This document shows, one piece after another, positions 44,743 through 53,914 of a stretch of DNA of 64,000 nt (positions are counted from its first letter, which is position 1; each line of letters starts with the position of its first letter). The notes beneath the pieces are model-generated. The model had not been told where the DNA came from and made no database searches. It saw nothing but the letters and a program-made list of their open reading frames with translations. Source of the DNA: VSJD01 sp964617825 (GTDB lineage: Bacteria; Verrucomicrobiota; Kiritimatiellia; JAAZAB01); assembly GCA_964617825.1 (NCBI GenBank), contig CAZTWL010000002.1, positions 62,001-126,000 on the forward strand, given 5' to 3'. Both the position numbers and the translations under genes were made by a program.

Positions 44743-45819
44743 ATGAATCATCGAGGCATCCACCAATTTGTCGCCGGTTTCACCACCGGCGATGCCATCA
44801 GCAACGAGGCCCTGACCATGCGCGCGCTGTTCCGCAGCTGGGGCCATGCCTCCGAAATCTTCTGCATGCCATCCCACATCGGCCCGACCATGCGCCAGGA
44901 AGCCCGCGATGCCGGGCAGGCCGCCGCAATCGTTGGCCGGGACGACATCGTTCTCCTGCATCTCTCGATCGGCTCGGAAGTCAACGCTATTTTTGCGGAG
45001 CTGGCCTGCCGCAAAGTTCTGCGTTACCACAATATCACTCCCGCCCATTTTTTCCGGGGTCTGCAGGAGGAAATTGCGCGCGAGCTGGAATGGGGCCGGT
45101 CCCAGACCCGTTCCCTGGCCAAAGTGGCCGAGGTCAACATGGCCGACAGCCGCTTCAATGCCGGCGAACTGGCCGACCTGGGCTACCCCACCGTGCAGGT
45201 ATTGCCGCTCGTGCTGAATTTTGACGCGATCAAGGCGCGCCCGGACCGGCGCACGCTCCGCGCGCTCAAGGATGGACGAACAAACATCCTTTTTGTCGGG
45301 CGCTGTGCGCCGAACAAATGCATCGAAGATGCGCTCTCGGCCTTCGGCTATTTTCAAAAAACCGTGGAACCGAATGCGCGCTTCATTCACGTCGGCTCGT
45401 TCGCGGGCCTGGAACGCTACCAAACCTTGCTGGCCGTTTATGCCCGCAATCTCCAACTCGACCAGGTGATCCTGGCTGGCGCGGTGCCGCAGGCCGAGTT
45501 GACCGCCTATTACGAGGCCGCCCACCTGTTTCTCTGCATGAGCGCGCACGAGGGCTTTTGCATCCCGCTCATCGAAAGCATGGCGCATAATCTTCCGGTC
45601 CTGGCGTATGCCGCCGGCGCGGTGCCGGAGACGCTCGACGGCGCCGGGGTCCTGGTCCGGGAAAAACGCTGGGATTACATCGCCGAGATGATGGGGCAAC
45701 TCACGCGCCGCGGTCCATTCCGCGAGGCCGTCTTGCATGGCCAGCAACAGCGCTTGGCGCGCTATCAAGCACGCAACCTGGAAAGCGAATTGAAGTCCTG
45801 CCTGGCGCCGCTGCTATAA
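44743..45819 (+). CDS. Glycosyltransferase, GT4 family
   Basis: 358 residues from ATG 44743. The acceptor half starts IHQFVAGFTTGDAISNEAL; the donor half has ILFVGRCAPNKCIEDAL and EGFCIPLIESMAHNLPVLAY, the E-x7-E motif. Similar to mannosyl- or glucosyltransferases in polysaccharide clusters. Starts upstream to 44701 are open but have no homology. Last gene of the plus-strand glycan region. Confidence 0.87.
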   Translation: MNHRGIHQFVAGFTTGDAISNEALTMRALFRSWGHASEIFCMPSHIGPTMRQEARDAGQAAAIVGRDDIVLLHLSIGSEVNAIFAELACRKVLRYHNITPAHFFRGLQEEIARELEWGRSQTRSLAKVAEVNMADSRFNAGELADLGYPTVQVLPLVLNFDAIKARPDRRTLRALKDGRTNILFVGRCAPNKCIEDALSAFGYFQKTVEPNARFIHVGSFAGLERYQTLLAVYARNLQLDQVILAGAVPQAELTAYYEAAHLFLCMSAHEGFCIPLIESMAHNLPVLAYAAGAVPETLDGAGVLVREKRWDYIAEMMGQLTRRGPFREAVLHGQQQRLARYQARNLESELKSCLAPLL

Positions 45820-45822
45820 AAC

Positions 45823-46047
45823 GGTGTTCAGTGTTCGGTATCCAGTGTTCAGGGACCGACCAAGAGGGAAGATGCGGTATTTGCCATACGCGCCGACTTG
45901 CCTCCTGTCGCGGAAAGACAAGCGCGCAACCCACAGCGCATTGTACCCGTACGGCACTGCTACAAACCTTGAATTTACGTAACATGCGTGCAGCGTTGCG
46001 GGTAGGCGGAATCAAGCATGCCAAGCTGAACACCGAACACTGTGGAC
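45823..46047. repeat. Segment bounded by inverted heptamer arrays
   Basis: Left edge GTGTTCA, GTGTTCG, GTATCCA, GTGTTCA (45825-45852) and right edge TGAACAC, CGAACAC, TGTGGAC (46026-46046) are in inverted orientation around about 170 bases without a supported gene. TGAACAC/CGAACAC fit the general YRRRCNN heptamer. Confidence 0.65.
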
Positions 46048-46077
46048 CTTCCGCGCCCCTCCCGAGGCTGGAACGTT

Positions 46078-46554
46078 TCAGGTTATCTGCTGGGTATCGC
46101 CGGCGACCGGATCTTCCATGGTCTTCAGAATCGCCTCCGTTCGTTCGATCGACTTGCGGATCGCGCTCATTTCCCGCCGCAGCGACTGCAGGGATTGGGC
46201 GGTAAGGGCATAACGTTTTTCCAAAATCCGGCGGCGTTCCTGCAATTCCTCGTTTTCCAACACCAGCGCGTTAATCTGCTCATGGGCATCGGCTAGCACA
46301 TCGGAAATTTCCGGAATTGGCTGATCACCCTTCTGTTCGTCAACCTGCGCGGCGTCGGCGTTCGCATCGACTTCCATGTCATCGGGAACCGGGACCTGCT
46401 GCTCGGCGCCGCAATCGGGACATGTAATCGCCAGCCCTGCTCCCAAGGCATTGATCACCAGACTCTTTCCGCAAACTCCGCACTCGAAAACAATGTCTTT
46501 TGCGGTAGTCGATGCATCGGCAACAGGTTCGTTGGTTTTATTCTCGCCAGCCAT
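46078..46554 (-). CDS. Zinc-ribbon plus coiled-coil protein
   Basis: 158 residues from ATG 46554, chosen because GGAGG lies at the right distance. Two CxxC pairs (CGVCG; CPDCG) form a zinc ribbon at about 25-50, then an acidic linker and a coiled coil (ENEELQERRRILEKRYALT...). No known family. Divergent from the aldolase gene. Possibly a nucleic-acid or protein adaptor; function unknown. Confidence 0.7.
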   Translation of the reverse strand: MAGENKTNEPVADASTTAKDIVFECGVCGKSLVINALGAGLAITCPDCGAEQQVPVPDDMEVDANADAAQVDEQKGDQPIPEISDVLADAHEQINALVLENEELQERRRILEKRYALTAQSLQSLRREMSAIRKSIERTEAILKTMEDPVAGDTQQIT

Positions 46555-46640
46555 ATTCATACCTCCTACTGATAGTTTTATTATCGCCCCGGCGCGAAAA
46601 AGAAGCAACGACAAAATGTCGGCAATCCGCGAAAAAAGAA

Positions 46641-46668
46641 TTGACGCCGGCGCGGAAATCGCTATATA
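46641..46668 (+). promoter_or_regulatory. Probable sigma-70 promoter for the aldolase gene
   Basis: TTGACG (46641-46646), 16-base spacer, TATATA (46663-46668); leader of about 70 bases to an AAGGAGAG ribosome site. Confidence 0.65.
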
Positions 46669-46747
46669 AGGAAGTTCGATATCGGCTGGCTGCGCGGCTT
46701 GCGTGGCCGGCGCATCTTGTTCCGTATCTTAATCAAGGAGAGCCGCC

Positions 46748-47698
46748 ATGATTGTGAACACCAGGGAATTGTTTAAACACGCTTACGGCAAATACGCCGT
46801 CGGCGCCTACAACATCAACAACTTGGAACAGACCATGGGCCTGTTCAAGGGCTGTTTGGAAAGCCATGCTCCGTTTATGATCCAGATTTCCAAGGGCGCC
46901 AGGTCCTATACCGACAAGCGCATGCTGGAAGCCATGATCCGCACCGCTGACCAGATCTTTCCGGAATCCATTTTCGCCGTGCATCTGGACCACGGTGACG
47001 AAGAAGCCTGCATGGATTGTATCCAGAGCGGGTTCTACAGCTCCGTCATGATTGACGCCAGCATGAAGCCCTACGAGGAAAACATTGCCATCACCAAGCG
47101 AATCGTCGCGGCCGCCCACAGCAAGAACATCGTGGTCGAGGCGGAACTGGGCCAGTTGGGCGGCGTCGAGGAACATATCTCCGTCGCCGAAGACCAGGTC
47201 CACCTGACCGATCCGGCCCAAGCCGCGGACTTTGTCAAGCGCTCCGGCTGCGACAGCCTGGCCTGCGCCATCGGCACAAGCCACGGCGCTTATAAGTTTG
47301 CCGGCTCGCAGGGTCTGCACTTCGAGATCATTTCGGCCATCCAGAAGCTCCTGCCGGGATTCCCGCTGGTGATGCACGGCTCCAGCTCCGTACCCAAGGA
47401 TGAAGTGGACCGGATCAACGCCGCCGGCGGCCAGTTGAAAGGCGCCAAGGGCGTCGATGCCGGCCAGTTCCTCAAGGCCGCCAAACTGGGCGTGACCAAG
47501 GTGAATATCGACACCGACGGCCGTCTGGTCTGGTGCCGCGTTCACCGCGAATATTTCAAGCAACACCCGGAAAACTTCGATCTGCGGCCCCCGGGAAAAG
47601 TATTCATGGTCGAATACGCCAAGTATATCGCCGAAAAGAACAAATTCCTGGGCAGCACCGGCCAGTTGGAATCCGTGCGCAAAGTGCTTGGCAAATAG
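46748..47698 (+). CDS. Class II fructose-bisphosphate aldolase family protein
   Basis: 316 residues. VGAYNINN, the zinc-binding VHLDHG, EAELGQLGG and LVMHGSSSVP are class II aldolase motifs, and NIDTDGRL is the substrate loop. It most likely splits fructose-1,6-bisphosphate; a tagatose-type or other ketose-bisphosphate substrate cannot be ruled out. Strong AAGGAG before ATG 46748. Confidence 0.9.
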   Translation: MIVNTRELFKHAYGKYAVGAYNINNLEQTMGLFKGCLESHAPFMIQISKGARSYTDKRMLEAMIRTADQIFPESIFAVHLDHGDEEACMDCIQSGFYSSVMIDASMKPYEENIAITKRIVAAAHSKNIVVEAELGQLGGVEEHISVAEDQVHLTDPAQAADFVKRSGCDSLACAIGTSHGAYKFAGSQGLHFEIISAIQKLLPGFPLVMHGSSSVPKDEVDRINAAGGQLKGAKGVDAGQFLKAAKLGVTKVNIDTDGRLVWCRVHREYFKQHPENFDLRPPGKVFMVEYAKYIAEKNKFLGSTGQLESVRKVLGK

Positions 47699-47756
47699 CC
47701 GTTCAAGGGGCCCGGTTCCTCGTTCGCGGCAATGATATTGATTGTCAAAACCAGTC

Positions 47757-49133
47757 ATGTATCAAAACCCTGAGAAGACGAACGAGGAACCGAGCACAAA
47801 GAACATTGGCGGCCAGACTCCCGCTCATTTGCTCGGCCAAACCTTTGCCTGCGCTTGCGGCAAAACTCATTCTGTCCCTACCCGCGCCGTCATTTACAGC
47901 CCAACCGCTGTTCAGCAGCTGCCTTCCCTGATGGACCGGCATCTCGCCGGCCAACGGATTAATCTGGTAGCCGACGAACGGACCTTTGCGCTGCTCGGCC
48001 GGGAATGCGCAGCCGTTTTGAATCGGGCCGGACGGACCGTCCATCCTTCGATCGTACCGGATACCCCGCATGGCGGCCCGGTCTGCGACGACATCACCAA
48101 GGAAGCCCTATGCTCCCGACTGCCGCCTTGCGACGGCCTCCTGGCCGTCGGCAGCGGCACGATCAGCGACCTGGTCAAATGGATCGCCTGCGATACAAAA
48201 CGGCCGTACGCCATGTTCGCCACGGCGGCTTCCATGAACGGGTATGCCTCGAACAATATCGCGCCATCCATCCGCGGCGTAAAGCGCGTGCTCAGCGGCA
48301 CAGTGCCGGTGTTCATCGCCGCCGTTCCCGCCGTGATTCAAGAAGCACCCGGCAAGCTGACCGCCGCCGGCTTCGGCGATGTCTTGGCCAAGGCAGTCAG
48401 CATGACCGACTGGAAACTCAACCAGCTGTTGTTCGCGGAGTATTACTGCCCCGTTTGCGCACAGCTGATTCGCGAACTGGAGCCGGCCTATCTGGCGCAC
48501 CCCGAAGCGATCCGCGCCAAGGAACCACGGGCAATCGAAGCGCTCTTCCAAGCCCTGGTTTATTCCGGAGTATCGATGACCATGGCCGGCACATCTTCGC
48601 CGGCCTCCGGCGGCGAACATATGGTTTCCCATGTCCTGGACATGACCGCTGCCATTTACGGCGTGCCGCACGACTATCACGGGCGCCAGGTGGGCCTGGG
48701 CACGATTTTCGCCGGCGCGCTGTACGAACGCGTCCTGGCGCTGGAGGCGCCGCGCTTTCAATTCCGCACTGAACCAACCGACTCCGCCTACTGGCAGTCG
48801 CTGGCCGCCGTTGTCGAGGACGAGCACGCGCTTAAACGCCTCAAGGCCGAACGCGCGGTCCGGCGTCTCCAGCAGGAAGATTCCCTGTGGGGCCGCCTGT
48901 GCTTCGAACTCCGGCCGATGACCAGGACGGCGGCCGCCATCAAGCAATCTCTGCGCGCAGCGGGCGCCGCCCATCGCCTGGAGGATATCGGCTGTACTCG
49001 CGAACGGTTCCTGGCCGCCGCGCACCATGCCCACCAGATGCGCGCACGTTATACGATCATTGACCTGGCCCTGGCCGCCGGCATCATGCCGGACGCCGCC
49101 GAGGAAATTGTGGACCAATATTTGATCCGCTGA
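47757..49133 (+). CDS. sn-Glycerol-1-phosphate dehydrogenase-like protein (EgsA/AraM family)
   Basis: 458 residues from ATG 47757 (TTG 47742 also open). Dinucleotide and substrate blocks VGSGTISDLVKWIA and MFATAASMNGYASNNIAP, with metal-ligand regions GFGDVLAKAVSMTDWKL, SGGEHMVSHVLDM and PHDYHGRQVGLGT, match bacterial AraM/EgsA. That enzyme reduces dihydroxyacetone phosphate to glycerol-1-phosphate, unusual in bacteria. It follows the aldolase, whose product is the same triose. Confidence 0.85.
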   Translation: MYQNPEKTNEEPSTKNIGGQTPAHLLGQTFACACGKTHSVPTRAVIYSPTAVQQLPSLMDRHLAGQRINLVADERTFALLGRECAAVLNRAGRTVHPSIVPDTPHGGPVCDDITKEALCSRLPPCDGLLAVGSGTISDLVKWIACDTKRPYAMFATAASMNGYASNNIAPSIRGVKRVLSGTVPVFIAAVPAVIQEAPGKLTAAGFGDVLAKAVSMTDWKLNQLLFAEYYCPVCAQLIRELEPAYLAHPEAIRAKEPRAIEALFQALVYSGVSMTMAGTSSPASGGEHMVSHVLDMTAAIYGVPHDYHGRQVGLGTIFAGALYERVLALEAPRFQFRTEPTDSAYWQSLAAVVEDEHALKRLKAERAVRRLQQEDSLWGRLCFELRPMTRTAAAIKQSLRAAGAAHRLEDIGCTRERFLAAAHHAHQMRARYTIIDLALAAGIMPDAAEEIVDQYLIR

Positions 49134-49299
49134 TCGTGCGCACTCTCTTGGCTGGCAGGTCCGGCTTGCCAAACAATGACGCGGGTTCAGGCTCACAGCC
49201 TTGGCACACCTGCTGGCTGAGCCGCGTCCAATAACCGGCAGCACGCCCGCTGGAAGGCCGATGTCATGGCGATCGAGCCGCGGCCTTAAAGTCCGCTTC

Positions 49300-51513
49300 T
49301 CACATCATGGATACCGCGTCCACGTCCACGGCTATGCGCACGCCGGACGGACAGCGCAACGCTTTCAAGGTTTCCTTTAGGGGCAGGGTCATGGCCTTGA
49401 CTGACGTCGAGCGCATGAGGATCTGAAATCGATAATGGCCTTTGGCCCGGCTGAGCGGCGCGGGAATTGGCCCGGCCAGGATGACCGCCTTAGGCAACGC
49501 CGGCGCCAGACTTCCGGCAAGCGCCTGCGCAACCTTTTCCACGGCTTCCGCACGCAAACTTTCCAGTGTAATGCAAACGATATGCGCAAACGGCGGGTAA
49601 AGCAGCTCCTTGCGCGATTCCAATTCCTGGTCGCAAAATCCCTGGTAATCAAGCCGCCGCGCGGCTTGAATGGCCGGATTGAACGGCGCAAAGGTCTGCA
49701 CGATGACTTCGCCCGGAACATCGCCGCGCCCGGCGCGCCCGGCCACCTGGACCAACAATTGGAATGTTCGCTCCGTTGCCCGAAAGTCCGGCATGTGCAG
49801 GCTTAAGTCCGCGCAAATCACCCCCACCAGCGTGACCCCCGGAAAATGCAGTCCCTTGGCGATCATTTGTGTGCCGATCAGGATATCGATCCGGCCGGAT
49901 TTGAACTCGCCCAGGATCCGGCCGTAAGCATGTTTCTGGGTGGTGGTATCGGCATCCATGCGCTCGACCCGCGCCTTGGGAAACAGCGCGCGCACGATGG
50001 ACTCGACCCGCTGGGTCCCGATGCCGCTGAACTTGAGCGTGGGCGTGCCGCAGGTCGGGCAGCGCGCCGGCGTCCGCTGCACCCGCCCGCAGATGTGACA
50101 GCGAATTTCGTTGCAACCCTTGTGCCAGGTCATTTTCACGGCACAGTGGGTGCAAACGGCTACGTAGCCGCAAGCGGGACACAGCACCGAGGTCGAAAAA
50201 CCCCGGCGATTTAAAAAGAGCATGACCTGCTCGGCCTGGTCGAGACGCCGGCGTATGGCTTCCACCAACTCGCGGGAAAAAACATCCATCCGCCCGGACT
50301 GTTCCGCTTCCACACGCATATCCACAACCCGCACATGGGGCATCTGGCGGTGATCCACGCGCTGCGTGAGCTCAGCAAGCGCGTATTTACCGTTGCGCAC
50401 GTTGCAGAAGGACTCCAGCGCCGGCGAAGCCGAACCCAGCAGGACGGCACACGGCTCCAGGCTCCCGCGCATGACGGCCACATCGCGCGCATTGTAGCGC
50501 GGGGCCTCGGCCTGCTTGTAACTGGGCTCATGCTCCTCGTCCACCACGATCAGGCCCAGGCGCTCCACCGGCGCAAAGAGCGCCGACCGGGCGCCGACCA
50601 CGATCCGGGCCTTGCCTTCATAGATGCGATACCACTCGTCGTGCCGCTCGCCGTCAGACAAATGACTGTGTAACACGGCAATCGTCTCGCCAAACCGGCT
50701 GCGGAACCGTTCCACTGTCTGCGGCGTCAACGAAATTTCAGGCACGAGCACGATGGCGCCGCGGCCCTGATCAAGGCCATAGCGGATGGCCTGCAAATAT
50801 ATCTCCGTCTTGCCCGAGCCGGTTACGCCATGCAAAAGAACCACGGACGGCTTGAGCGAATCCATGGATTGCTTGACCAGGCTCAGCGCCTTGGCCTGCT
50901 CCGGGAACAACTCCAGGGGCGCAGTCGGCAAAATCACCTGGTCGGCCAGCGGGTCGCGCAGGGTGGTTTCGCGGCCAAGGCTGACCATTTTTTTAACCGC
51001 CAGGCTCTTGATGGCGGACGGCGTCGTCCCGGCCGCGCGGGCCAGGACGTTCAGCGGCAGGGCGCCATCGCGCTGTAAAACTTCCAGAACCGCCGCCTGC
51101 TTGGGCGCGCGCTTGCGCAACGCATCCAGCGTGGTCTCATCCGGCGCTGTTCCCGCGAGGGTCACGAGCGTTTGCTCGATGAAGCCCGCGCCCTTGCGCC
51201 GGACCGCGCAGGGCAACACGGTGCGAATGGCCTGCTCGATGGTGGCGGCATAATAGCCCCCGATCCAGCGCGCCAGTTTCAGCATCGTTTCGTTAATCAG
51301 CGGCTTGGGACTGATGAGCGCGGCTATGGATTTCAGATCGTGCCGCTCGGATCGGTCCGCCAGGCCCACCACATAACCACGGGCCGTCGAATGCCCGAAC
51401 GGCACTTGGACACGCGAGCCCAGGCGCACGGACGCGCCGAGCGCCTCGGGCACCAGGTAATCGAATTCGCGGTCCAGGGCGATTTCCACCACAACTTTGG
51501 CAATCTTTGACAT
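49300..51513 (-). CDS. priA: Primosomal protein N' (replication restart helicase)
   Basis: 737 residues from ATG 51513. Domains: N-terminal 3'-DNA-binding (VVVEIALDREFDYLVPEAL), winged helix, DEAH helicase with LHGVTGSGKTEIYLQA and VVDEEHEPSYKQ, and paired zinc clusters (CPACGYVAVCTHC ... CHICG ... CPTCG) between helicase lobes, all standard for PriA. DEEH box is canonical for the family. Restarts stalled replication forks. Confidence 0.95.
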   Translation of the reverse strand: MSKIAKVVVEIALDREFDYLVPEALGASVRLGSRVQVPFGHSTARGYVVGLADRSERHDLKSIAALISPKPLINETMLKLARWIGGYYAATIEQAIRTVLPCAVRRKGAGFIEQTLVTLAGTAPDETTLDALRKRAPKQAAVLEVLQRDGALPLNVLARAAGTTPSAIKSLAVKKMVSLGRETTLRDPLADQVILPTAPLELFPEQAKALSLVKQSMDSLKPSVVLLHGVTGSGKTEIYLQAIRYGLDQGRGAIVLVPEISLTPQTVERFRSRFGETIAVLHSHLSDGERHDEWYRIYEGKARIVVGARSALFAPVERLGLIVVDEEHEPSYKQAEAPRYNARDVAVMRGSLEPCAVLLGSASPALESFCNVRNGKYALAELTQRVDHRQMPHVRVVDMRVEAEQSGRMDVFSRELVEAIRRRLDQAEQVMLFLNRRGFSTSVLCPACGYVAVCTHCAVKMTWHKGCNEIRCHICGRVQRTPARCPTCGTPTLKFSGIGTQRVESIVRALFPKARVERMDADTTTQKHAYGRILGEFKSGRIDILIGTQMIAKGLHFPGVTLVGVICADLSLHMPDFRATERTFQLLVQVAGRAGRGDVPGEVIVQTFAPFNPAIQAARRLDYQGFCDQELESRKELLYPPFAHIVCITLESLRAEAVEKVAQALAGSLAPALPKAVILAGPIPAPLSRAKGHYRFQILMRSTSVKAMTLPLKETLKALRCPSGVRIAVDVDAVSMM

Positions 51514-51691
51514 AAAAGAAACCGAAAAGAGCAATCGCTCGCCACGGATCGCAAACCAAATACGGCTCCTTCCGATCCGGATAAAATAAAAACGCAGAGG
51601 AACTGTGAACGGATTGAATTTTCCGTATCGGGATTATCCGCGCGACCCGCGGCAATCACACGCCTGGCGCCTTTTTTCCGGTTGCATATTG

Positions 51692-52108
51692 CTATTCGCC
51701 GATGATTTTGACCAGCACCCGTTTGCGGCGCAGACCGTCGAACTCGCCGTAGAAAATCTGCTCCCACGGCCCGAAGTCCAGCTTTCCGCCAGTCACGGCC
51801 ACGACCGCTTCCCGCCCCATGACGGAACGCTTGAGATGCGCATCGGCATTGTCCTCGGCCCCGTTGTGCCGATATTGGGAATGCGGCTTTTCCGGCGCCA
51901 GTTTTTCCAGCCATTTTTCGAAGTCCGCATGCAGGCCGCTCTCATTATCGTTGATGAACACACTGGCCGTAATGTGCATCGCGTTAACCAGCACGAGGCC
52001 CTCGCGAATGCCGCTCGCCGCCAGGCATTGCTCCACCTCCGGCGTGATGTTGACAAACCCGCGCCGGGCCGGCACTTCCATCCATAATTCCTTGCGATAA
52101 TTTTTCAT
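51692..52108 (-). CDS. YjbQ/UPF0047 family protein
   Basis: 138 residues from ATG 52108 (GGGAGGGGG upstream). VNAMHITASVFINDNESGLHADFEKWLEKLAP and the C-terminal GPWEQIFYGEFDG match the YjbQ family, reported to have thiamin phosphate synthase-like activity. Divergent from the methyltransferase gene. Confidence 0.9.
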   Translation of the reverse strand: MKNYRKELWMEVPARRGFVNITPEVEQCLAASGIREGLVLVNAMHITASVFINDNESGLHADFEKWLEKLAPEKPHSQYRHNGAEDNADAHLKRSVMGREAVVAVTGGKLDFGPWEQIFYGEFDGLRRKRVLVKIIGE

Positions 52109-52183
52109 CGACCCCCTCCCTTTATACATTGAATTTTTTCGGGCTTATTATATCCTGTTGCGCAAACAAATCGAGGAAATCCC

Positions 52184-53074
52184 ATGGCACGCATCACGGA
52201 CCAATTAAAGCGCGGACGGAAACTGTTATCCGACGGCGCCTGGGGCACATTTCTCCAGCGCAAAGGGCTTAAGCCGGGAGAATGCCCCGAGCTCTGGTGC
52301 GTGACCCATCGCGCCGATGTGCTGGATATCGCCCGCAGTTATGTCAACGCCGGCGCCGATATGATCAAGACGAACAGTTTCGGCGGTTCGCGCTTGAAAC
52401 TCAAGGCCTACGGACTGGACGACCGCGTGACCGAACTCAACCGGGCCGCCGCCGCCATCTCGCGCGAGGCTGCCGGACAGGAACGCGCGGTGATTGCTTC
52501 GATGGGACCCACCGGCAAGCTGTTGCTGATGGGCGATGTCACCGAGGAAGAAATTTACGCCGCATTCAAGGAGCAGGCCCAGGCGCTGGAAGCCGGCGGC
52601 GCCGATGCGGCGTTGATCGAATCCATGTCGGCCCTCGACGAGACCTGTCTGGCAATCAAGGCCGCCCGGGAAAACACCCGCTTGGAAATCATCAGCACGC
52701 TCACCTTCGCCCGCACGGTCAAGGGCGATTACCGGACCATGATGGGCGTCAGTCCTGCCGATATGGCCAAAGCCTGCCTGGAGGCCGGAGCCGACATTAT
52801 TGGAGCCAATTGCGGGCACGGGTTTCGTCAAATGATCGAGGTTGTGAAGGAAATCCGCGCCACAGCCCCGCAGGCGCCCATTCTCGTGCACGCCAATGCC
52901 GGCTTGCCGGTCAACCGCAACGGAACGGATGTGTTCCCGGACACGCCCGCAATGATGGCTGAGTTCGTGCCCGCCCTGCTGGCCGCCGGCGCCGACATTA
53001 TCGGCGGCTGTTGCGGCACGACGCCCGAGCATATCGCCGCCATTGCCAAGGCGCTGCACGGCATCAAGCGCTGA
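52184..53074 (+). CDS. Homocysteine S-methyltransferase family protein
   Basis: 296 residues forming a single TIM-barrel domain. The zinc cysteines are in IGANCGHG and in GGCCGTTPEH; DGAWGTFLQ begins the fold. Equivalent to the first domain of MetH or to BHMT; no folate or cobalamin domain is attached, so it may use a methyl-betaine or a partner corrinoid protein. ATG 52184 has GAGGAAA upstream. Confidence 0.87.
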   Translation: MARITDQLKRGRKLLSDGAWGTFLQRKGLKPGECPELWCVTHRADVLDIARSYVNAGADMIKTNSFGGSRLKLKAYGLDDRVTELNRAAAAISREAAGQERAVIASMGPTGKLLLMGDVTEEEIYAAFKEQAQALEAGGADAALIESMSALDETCLAIKAARENTRLEIISTLTFARTVKGDYRTMMGVSPADMAKACLEAGADIIGANCGHGFRQMIEVVKEIRATAPQAPILVHANAGLPVNRNGTDVFPDTPAMMAEFVPALLAAGADIIGGCCGTTPEHIAAIAKALHGIKR

Positions 53075-53099
53075 CCTTGCGCCGGCAACGGCCGCCGCA

Positions 53100-53486
53100 T
53101 TATTCCACGGAAAGCTTGGACTTGCCCTGGATTTGCTGGATCACATCCGCGTATTTCGAACCTTGCCCCGCCGTGAAGTAATAACCATCCTTACCGAGCA
53201 GATTGAGGAGGGTGACCAGGGTTTCCTTCGTTAACTTCGATTCCGGCGCCACAACGATAATGAGATGCTTGCTGGCTTTCACTTTCGTCAAATGCTTGGA
53301 AACCTCGGTGATTTGCACTTTCTTGCCGCCCATCACCATGGCTTGATCGGCCCCGACGGTCATATCGACATTCTTCGCATACTCCTGCTCACCGCCGATT
53401 TGGGCGGACGGCTGGGTGGTGGTACACCCCGAGGTGAAGGCCGCGATCAAAGCCGTGACAAAAACGAAAACAAGCGCACGTTGCAT
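53100..53486 (-). CDS. Small putative lipoprotein
   Basis: 128 residues from ATG 53486 (AAGGAG upstream). A hydrophobic signal ends AFTSGC, a lipobox-like site (the -3 residue Thr is not ideal). The mature part has a mixed alpha/beta domain ending SKYADVIQQIQGKSKLSVE. No family recognised. Convergent with the methyltransferase gene, with a 25-bp gap. Confidence 0.65.
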   Translation of the reverse strand: MQRALVFVFVTALIAAFTSGCTTTQPSAQIGGEQEYAKNVDMTVGADQAMVMGGKKVQITEVSKHLTKVKASKHLIIVVAPESKLTKETLVTLLNLLGKDGYYFTAGQGSKYADVIQQIQGKSKLSVE

Positions 53487-53574
53487 ACTCGAACTCCTTT
53501 GGTTGATGTGTTTGCGTAAACTCCAAATATTGAAAATTGCTCCCGGCCCACGCCCATTTAAATAATCGATGGCA

Positions 53575-53820
53575 TCAACCCTGCATTGTTCGCGGCGCCA
53601 TGTCAACAATATTTCCGGACCGCTTTTTCAGCGCCGTCATCAGCAACATGGGCCCCACAAAAAAAGCTTTGCCGATGAAATAAAGACCGATCCCGACCGC
53701 CACGGCATCGTTGCCGAAATTCAATCCCGTCTTGTTTAGGATCCACAAGCCGCCCCCAAAGCAGAAAATAAACGCCAGAAACGCGGAAACGACGCCCATG
53801 CTTCGCATTTTGTCGCTCAT
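53575..53820 (-). CDS. Small inner-membrane protein
   Basis: 81 residues from ATG 53820 (AAGGAG upstream). Two hydrophobic helices (VVSAFLAFIFCFGGGLWIL and AVGIGLYFIGKAFFVGPMLL). No family recognised. Transcribed toward the lipoprotein gene. Confidence 0.7.
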   Translation of the reverse strand: MSDKMRSMGVVSAFLAFIFCFGGGLWILNKTGLNFGNDAVAVGIGLYFIGKAFFVGPMLLMTALKKRSGNIVDMAPRTMQG

Positions 53821-53914
53821 TGCCAAGCTCCTTTCCAAAGACAGCCCGTCTGATCCGTTCGATGCCATCGCCGAACATTGCCGCCTGCTGAGCCAGGTCA
53901 GCCGCCGCCCTTTT

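Noticed and set aside
49134..49299. tRNA or small RNA gene between the glycerol-1-phosphate dehydrogenase-like gene and priA
   Set aside because: The GC-rich stretch does not fold into a cloverleaf with a recognisable T-loop; nothing supportable seen.
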